DNA from: Candidatus Omnitrophota bacterium
Lineage (GTDB): Bacteria > Omnitrophota > Koll11 > Gygaellales > Profunditerraquicolaceae
NCBI GenBank assembly: GCA_025453435.1
Contig: JALOQI010000008.1
Coordinates: 1 to 10,177 of the forward strand
DNA: 10,177 bases
Direction: 5' to 3'
In this document: in pieces, positions 7,536 to 10,177 of the stretch
Layout of the letters: each line of letters opens with the position of its first letter
Position numbering within the stretch: the first letter of the stretch is position 1
The notes under the pieces: generated by a model
The model's input: the letters and a program-made list of their open reading frames with translations, nothing else
The model's database searches: none
Told to the model about the DNA's origin: nothing
Made by a program: the position numbers and the translations under genes

Positions 7536-8663
7536 TTATTCCCTTTGTATTCTTCCGGCAGCGCAAATGCGCTCTTTTATCGGCGGATGGTCAAAAAAAA
7601 GCCATTTGACCAGCGCAGGAGGATCGGTATCGGACAAATTCTGATCCGCCAGCTTTTCCATCGATGAAATAAATGCCTGATGCATCCCCGTCTGCCGGAT
7701 AGCGACGGCATCGCTGTCAGCCTCGAATTTTCTGCTGATAAAATTCAATGCCGGGCCGCAAGCCGCACCGAAAACCGCCAAATACAGCCAGAGCACGGCA
7801 ACAGCCTCAGGGCTGTCCAGTGCAAGAACCCCGGAAGAAAATATCACAGGATGCAGCCTGTATACCGCAAGGCAAAAAATCATTGCAAGCGCTCCCTGCA
7901 GGAACACCGTCTTCAGGATATGATTCAAGCGGTGATGCGCGAATTCATGAGCGGTTATTACCTCTATTTCCTCGGGAGAATAATTGTTAAGCAATGTATC
8001 GGATATAAGCACGCGCCTGGTAGACCCGAGGCCTGCCAGAGCCGCATTGGCCTTGTGCGTGCGGGTGCTCAAATTTATAGAATATATGTCGAGTATCCGT
8101 ATGCCCATATTCTCTGCGAGGCGCTCCAGCCGCGATCTCAGTGTCCCATCGGGCAAACGGGTTTGTTTAAAGAAAAGGGGTATTATCACTAAAGGCGCCA
8201 GGCTGCCAAGGATCGCGCTAAATACCGTCCAGGCGATCGCTGTCAGAAGCCACCACTTATCAGGGAATTTCGAATAAGCGAAATAAAACGCGCACAGGCA
8301 GCTCACGCCTATGATACTCGAAACTATCCACCCTTTGAGCTGGTCGCAAAACCATCGTTGCACCGGTTCGCTGGAAAGGCCGAACTGATGTTCCAGCAGG
8401 AATGAGCGGTAAAAATTTTCAGGGAAAGAAACATAGACCCATATCAGCGACAGAAACAGGAAAAATAATGAACCTGTTACGTAGACGGACGATGGGCCTG
8501 CCATGGCAGCTAAGATATTCGCAATGCGCCCCGCAAAAGGGCTCAAGACCCAAAAAAGACAAAAGACCAGAAATAAACCCGATTCGCATACATAAAGCGT
8601 ATATTTTATTCGGGAATATCTTCTGGCCTTTTCTTCTCTGGAAGCAAAACTGCTTTTGTCCAT
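7536..8663 (-). CDS. Membrane-bound M48-family zinc metallopeptidase (Ste24/CAAX protease-like)
   Basis: A 375-residue integral membrane peptidase. The zinc site HEFAH (239-243) and the third ligand Glu314 in EADSDA are present, and the C-terminal DHPPIKERI (358-366) is a signature of the Ste24 branch. The segment KANAALAGLGSTRRVLISD (204-222) before the active site is also typical. Hydrophobic segments lie near 22-42, 60-80, 111-131, 137-163, 252-270 and 285-308, so the catalytic domain sits between membrane spans. Eukaryotic relatives cleave prenylated proteins; bacterial members have no prenylated substrates and are mostly linked to membrane protein quality control, so the substrate here is unknown. 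The gene starts 8 bp after the bL27-like gene. The ATG at 8663 has no SD, but the frame is closed upstream without another start codon, so reinitiation or coupling from the preceding gene is likely. Confidence 0.9.
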   Translation of the reverse strand: MDKSSFASREEKARRYSRIKYTLYVCESGLFLVFCLFWVLSPFAGRIANILAAMAGPSSVYVTGSLFFLFLSLIWVYVSFPENFYRSFLLEHQFGLSSEPVQRWFCDQLKGWIVSSIIGVSCLCAFYFAYSKFPDKWWLLTAIAWTVFSAILGSLAPLVIIPLFFKQTRLPDGTLRSRLERLAENMGIRILDIYSINLSTRTHKANAALAGLGSTRRVLISDTLLNNYSPEEIEVITAHEFAHHRLNHILKTVFLQGALAMIFCLAVYRLHPVIFSSGVLALDSPEAVAVLWLYLAVFGAACGPALNFISRKFEADSDAVAIRQTGMHQAFISSMEKLADQNLSDTDPPALVKWLFFDHPPIKERICAAGRIQRE

Positions 8664-8671
8664 GCAGTATG

Positions 8672-8902
8672 TTACAAGGGCATCACATTAATATATGTTT
8701 TGACAGAACCTCGGGGGGATTTCTTGCGTGTGAAAAAAACTTTTCCCGGGCACAAAGCGTAAACCGTGCCGCTTCCCCTGACGTTCTTGCCTGCCTTATA
8801 ACTGTCGACGCCTCTGACCAACAGCTCGCCGGTCTTGACGAGCTGGCCTCCTGATACTTTTATTTTTTTGTCTTTCTTCGGTGTAGATTTTCCTCCGGCC
8901 AT
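8672..8902 (-). CDS. bL27-like ribosomal protein with shortened N-terminal tail
   Basis: A 76-residue, strongly basic protein. From residue 14 it follows the bL27 pattern: IKVSGGQLV corresponds to the VKRFGG block, then a Gly-x-Leu-Leu-Val-Arg turn (GSIIVR in E. coli), AGKNV for AGANV, TVYAL for HTLFA, PGKVFF for DGKVKF, and an ending YINVMP for the terminal beta strand. The usual N-terminal tail (AHKKxGGS.NGRDS..KRLG), which in bL27 reaches the peptidyl transferase centre, is about nine residues shorter and lacks the NGRDS block. Start choice is secure: GGAGG lies 7 nt upstream and a near-consensus promoter lies before that. It heads an operon with a membrane peptidase, not the usual rplU-rpmA-obg group. 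It could be a paralogue of the true bL27, or the sole, divergent copy. The fold family is fairly sure; presence in ribosomes is not. Confidence 0.75.
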   Translation of the reverse strand: MAGGKSTPKKDKKIKVSGGQLVKTGELLVRGVDSYKAGKNVRGSGTVYALCPGKVFFTRKKSPRGSVKTYINVMPL

Positions 8903-8909
8903 CTAATTG

Positions 8910-8914
8910 CCTCC
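8910..8914 (-). promoter_or_regulatory. Shine-Dalgarno GGAGG for the bL27-like gene
   Basis: GGAGG with a 7-nt spacer (CAATTAG) before the ATG at 8902, which fixes the start of this short gene. Confidence 0.8.
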
Positions 8915-8952
8915 GTGATTTTTTGTCGGTTAATAACTATATGTTAAATCTA

Positions 8953-8981
8953 ATTTTACAGTGAATTTACGCCAGGGTCAA
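8953..8981 (-). promoter_or_regulatory. Near-consensus sigma70-type promoter of the bL27-like/M48/HEAT/HD-GYP operon
   Basis: On the minus strand TTGACC (8981-8976), a 17-bp spacer and TAAAAT (8958-8953); each box matches five of six consensus bases. The predicted start near 8946 gives a leader of about 44 nt that includes the SD at 8910-8914. The next three genes show no comparable gap, so this is the likely promoter of the whole four-gene unit. The site begins 8 bp after the stop of the preceding gene. Confidence 0.7.
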
Positions 8982-8988
8982 GGGTTTC

Positions 8989-10177
8989 TTACGCAAGCTC
9001 GACCGTCTCTTCTTTATGCGGCATATACGCGTTAACGCCCTGCTTATAAAGAGCGTCGAACAGCGCCCATGTCTGCTCTTCGTCACCGTGCACCAGGAAC
9101 ACCCTCTTCAAAGGCATGCATGCGGACACAAAAGCCATGAGGTCGTTCTTGTCAGCATGGCCCGAAAATGCATTGATCACCACCACCTCGGCGTTCAACT
9201 GCTGTTCAACGCCGAATATGCGCACGAACCTGTTTTGCTCGACTATCCTTCGGCCGAGCGTATCCTTTGCCATATACCCTACTACAAGGACAGTATTGCG
9301 CGAATCTTCTATATTGTTCTTCAGATGGTGCAGGACGCGGCCGGATTCTGCCATCCCGGAGGCAGCTATGATTATCATAGGCCTTTTATCGGTATTCAGG
9401 GCCTTTGAGTCCTTCTGGTCCCTGATAAAATGAAGATTCGGCAGGTCGAACGGCGAATTTCCGCTGTCTATGTTGCGGCGGGTAGCGGCGTTCATATACG
9501 CGTAATGATATTTGAAGACTTCGGTTATTTCGTAAGCGAGCGGGCTGTCAACATAGACCGGTATCGCGGGCAGGCGTTTTTCGTTATAAAGCTGGTGCAA
9601 TATATATATGACCTCCTGAGTGCGCTCAAGCGTAAAAGCCGGGATTATTATCTTGCCCTTGCGCTCGACTGTCCTGTTAATGGCTTCAAGAAGCTTATCA
9701 TTGGCATCTTCTATCGGAGCGTGCTGTCTGCCGCCGTACGTGCTCTCGATTATAAGATAGTCCAGGTCTTTTGGCAGAACAGGGTCGTTGAGCATGGGTA
9801 GATTAGCCCTGCCCAGATCCACAGCGTAACCGAGCCTGACCTGGCTATTGCCGTCTTTTATGTCCAGCACTACGATAGCCGAGCCCAGGATATGTCCCGC
9901 ATCGTTGAAAGTGACGCTGACATTTTTTGCGCAAAGCGCTTTATGATTATAAGACAGGGTCTGGAACCTGCGTTTGCCCGCTTTGATCGCTTCGTTCTTT
10001 GTATACAAAGGTTCGCGCAAAGGCAGGCCCATCCTGCGGTTGATCTTGTTCACGTAGCGGATATCTTCTTCCTGGATCTTGCCCGAATCTTCAAGCATCA
10101 GCTTGCACAGGTCTTTTGTCGCGTGAGTCGAGTAGATCCTGCACCTGCAGCCCCGTTTTATAAGGCTCGGAAGATTG
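8989..10177 (-). CDS. Metallo-beta-lactamase/beta-CASP ribonuclease (CPSF-73-like), N-terminus outside window
   Basis: The frame stays open to the right edge, giving 395 visible residues; the ATG at 10098 is internal, because the family sequence IYSTHATKDLCKLM runs across it. Counting from that Met: DAGHILGSA with metal ligand His69, the bridging Asp94 in YAVDLG (most relatives read SGDLG), beta-CASP motif A ESTYGG (118-123), SGMAESGRVLHH (248-258), motif B SGHAD (His313) and motif C LVHGD (His337). A His at motif C marks the RNA-acting branch; DNA-acting relatives have Val. The HxHxDH metal motif must lie in the missing N-terminal part. The predicted role is endo- or exonucleolytic RNA processing in the cytoplasm. 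It is upstream of the bL27-like operon on the same strand but separated by a strong promoter, so it is probably a separate unit. Confidence 0.92.
   Translation of the reverse strand, partial: NLPSLIKRGCRCRIYSTHATKDLCKLMLEDSGKIQEEDIRYVNKINRRMGLPLREPLYTKNEAIKAGKRRFQTLSYNHKALCAKNVSVTFNDAGHILGSAIVVLDIKDGNSQVRLGYAVDLGRANLPMLNDPVLPKDLDYLIIESTYGGRQHAPIEDANDKLLEAINRTVERKGKIIIPAFTLERTQEVIYILHQLYNEKRLPAIPVYVDSPLAYEITEVFKYHYAYMNAATRRNIDSGNSPFDLPNLHFIRDQKDSKALNTDKRPMIIIAASGMAESGRVLHHLKNNIEDSRNTVLVVGYMAKDTLGRRIVEQNRFVRIFGVEQQLNAEVVVINAFSGHADKNDLMAFVSACMPLKRVFLVHGDEEQTWALFDALYKQGVNAYMPHKEETVELA

Noticed and set aside
7680..8192. A 170-codon plus-strand open frame opposite the M48 peptidase
   Set aside because: The opposite strand holds HExxH and other M48 motifs; this frame is Arg/His-rich without family features.
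8402..8854. A 150-codon plus-strand open frame across the M48/bL27-like junction
   Set aside because: It has no recognisable domain and lies opposite two well supported genes.
10096..10098. ATG at 10098 as the start of the beta-CASP gene
   Set aside because: The frame continues upstream to the window edge with conserved family sequence (STHATKDLCKL), so the true start is outside.

Overview
The window comes from the chromosome of a Gram-negative (diderm) bacterium that makes lipopolysaccharide. It carries lpxB, an MsbA-type lipid A flippase and the start of a heptose-kinase gene. Gene style (short intergenic gaps, stop/start overlaps), moderate G+C, an HD-GYP protein beside a HEAT-like helical protein, and an oxidoreductase directly in front of lpxB would fit an uncultured lineage such as Omnitrophota. 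That placement is an inference from overall style, not a proof. I see no insertion sequence, phage gene, CRISPR array, tRNA or rRNA, so this looks like core chromosome.

Left part (1-4249), envelope lipids: two divergent units meet in a 58-bp gap at 2144-2201. On the minus strand is an MsbA-like ABC exporter (2143-353), followed after 97 bp by the first 85 codons of a heptose-7-phosphate kinase (255-1, running off the window). On the plus strand is a Gfo/Idh/MocA oxidoreductase (2202-3131) that overlaps lpxB (3107-4249) by 25 bp. An oxidoreductase in this position is the arrangement known for GnnA, which starts the pathway to a 3-amino sugar used for amide-linked lipid A. Both divergent genes have a good -10 hexamer ending only 5-6 nt before the ATG and no Shine-Dalgarno sequence, so both mRNAs may be leaderless.

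Middle and right part (4246-8902), a four-gene minus-strand operon: a bL27-like ribosomal protein with a shortened N-terminal tail, a membrane M48 (Ste24-like) peptidase, a 645-aa HEAT-like helical protein, and an HD-GYP protein with an altered GYP motif. Gaps are 8 bp, 6 bp and a 4-bp overlap. A near-consensus sigma70-type promoter (TTGACC, 17 bp, TAAAAT) lies directly upstream at 8953-8981. The last two proteins share the same roughly 120-residue N-terminal domain, which suggests a two-part signalling module that may be undescribed. This operon and lpxB converge with stop codons overlapping by 4 bp (4246-4249).

Far right (8989-10177): the C-terminal three quarters or so of a metallo-beta-lactamase/beta-CASP ribonuclease of the CPSF-73-like type, also on the minus strand, with its N-terminus outside the window.
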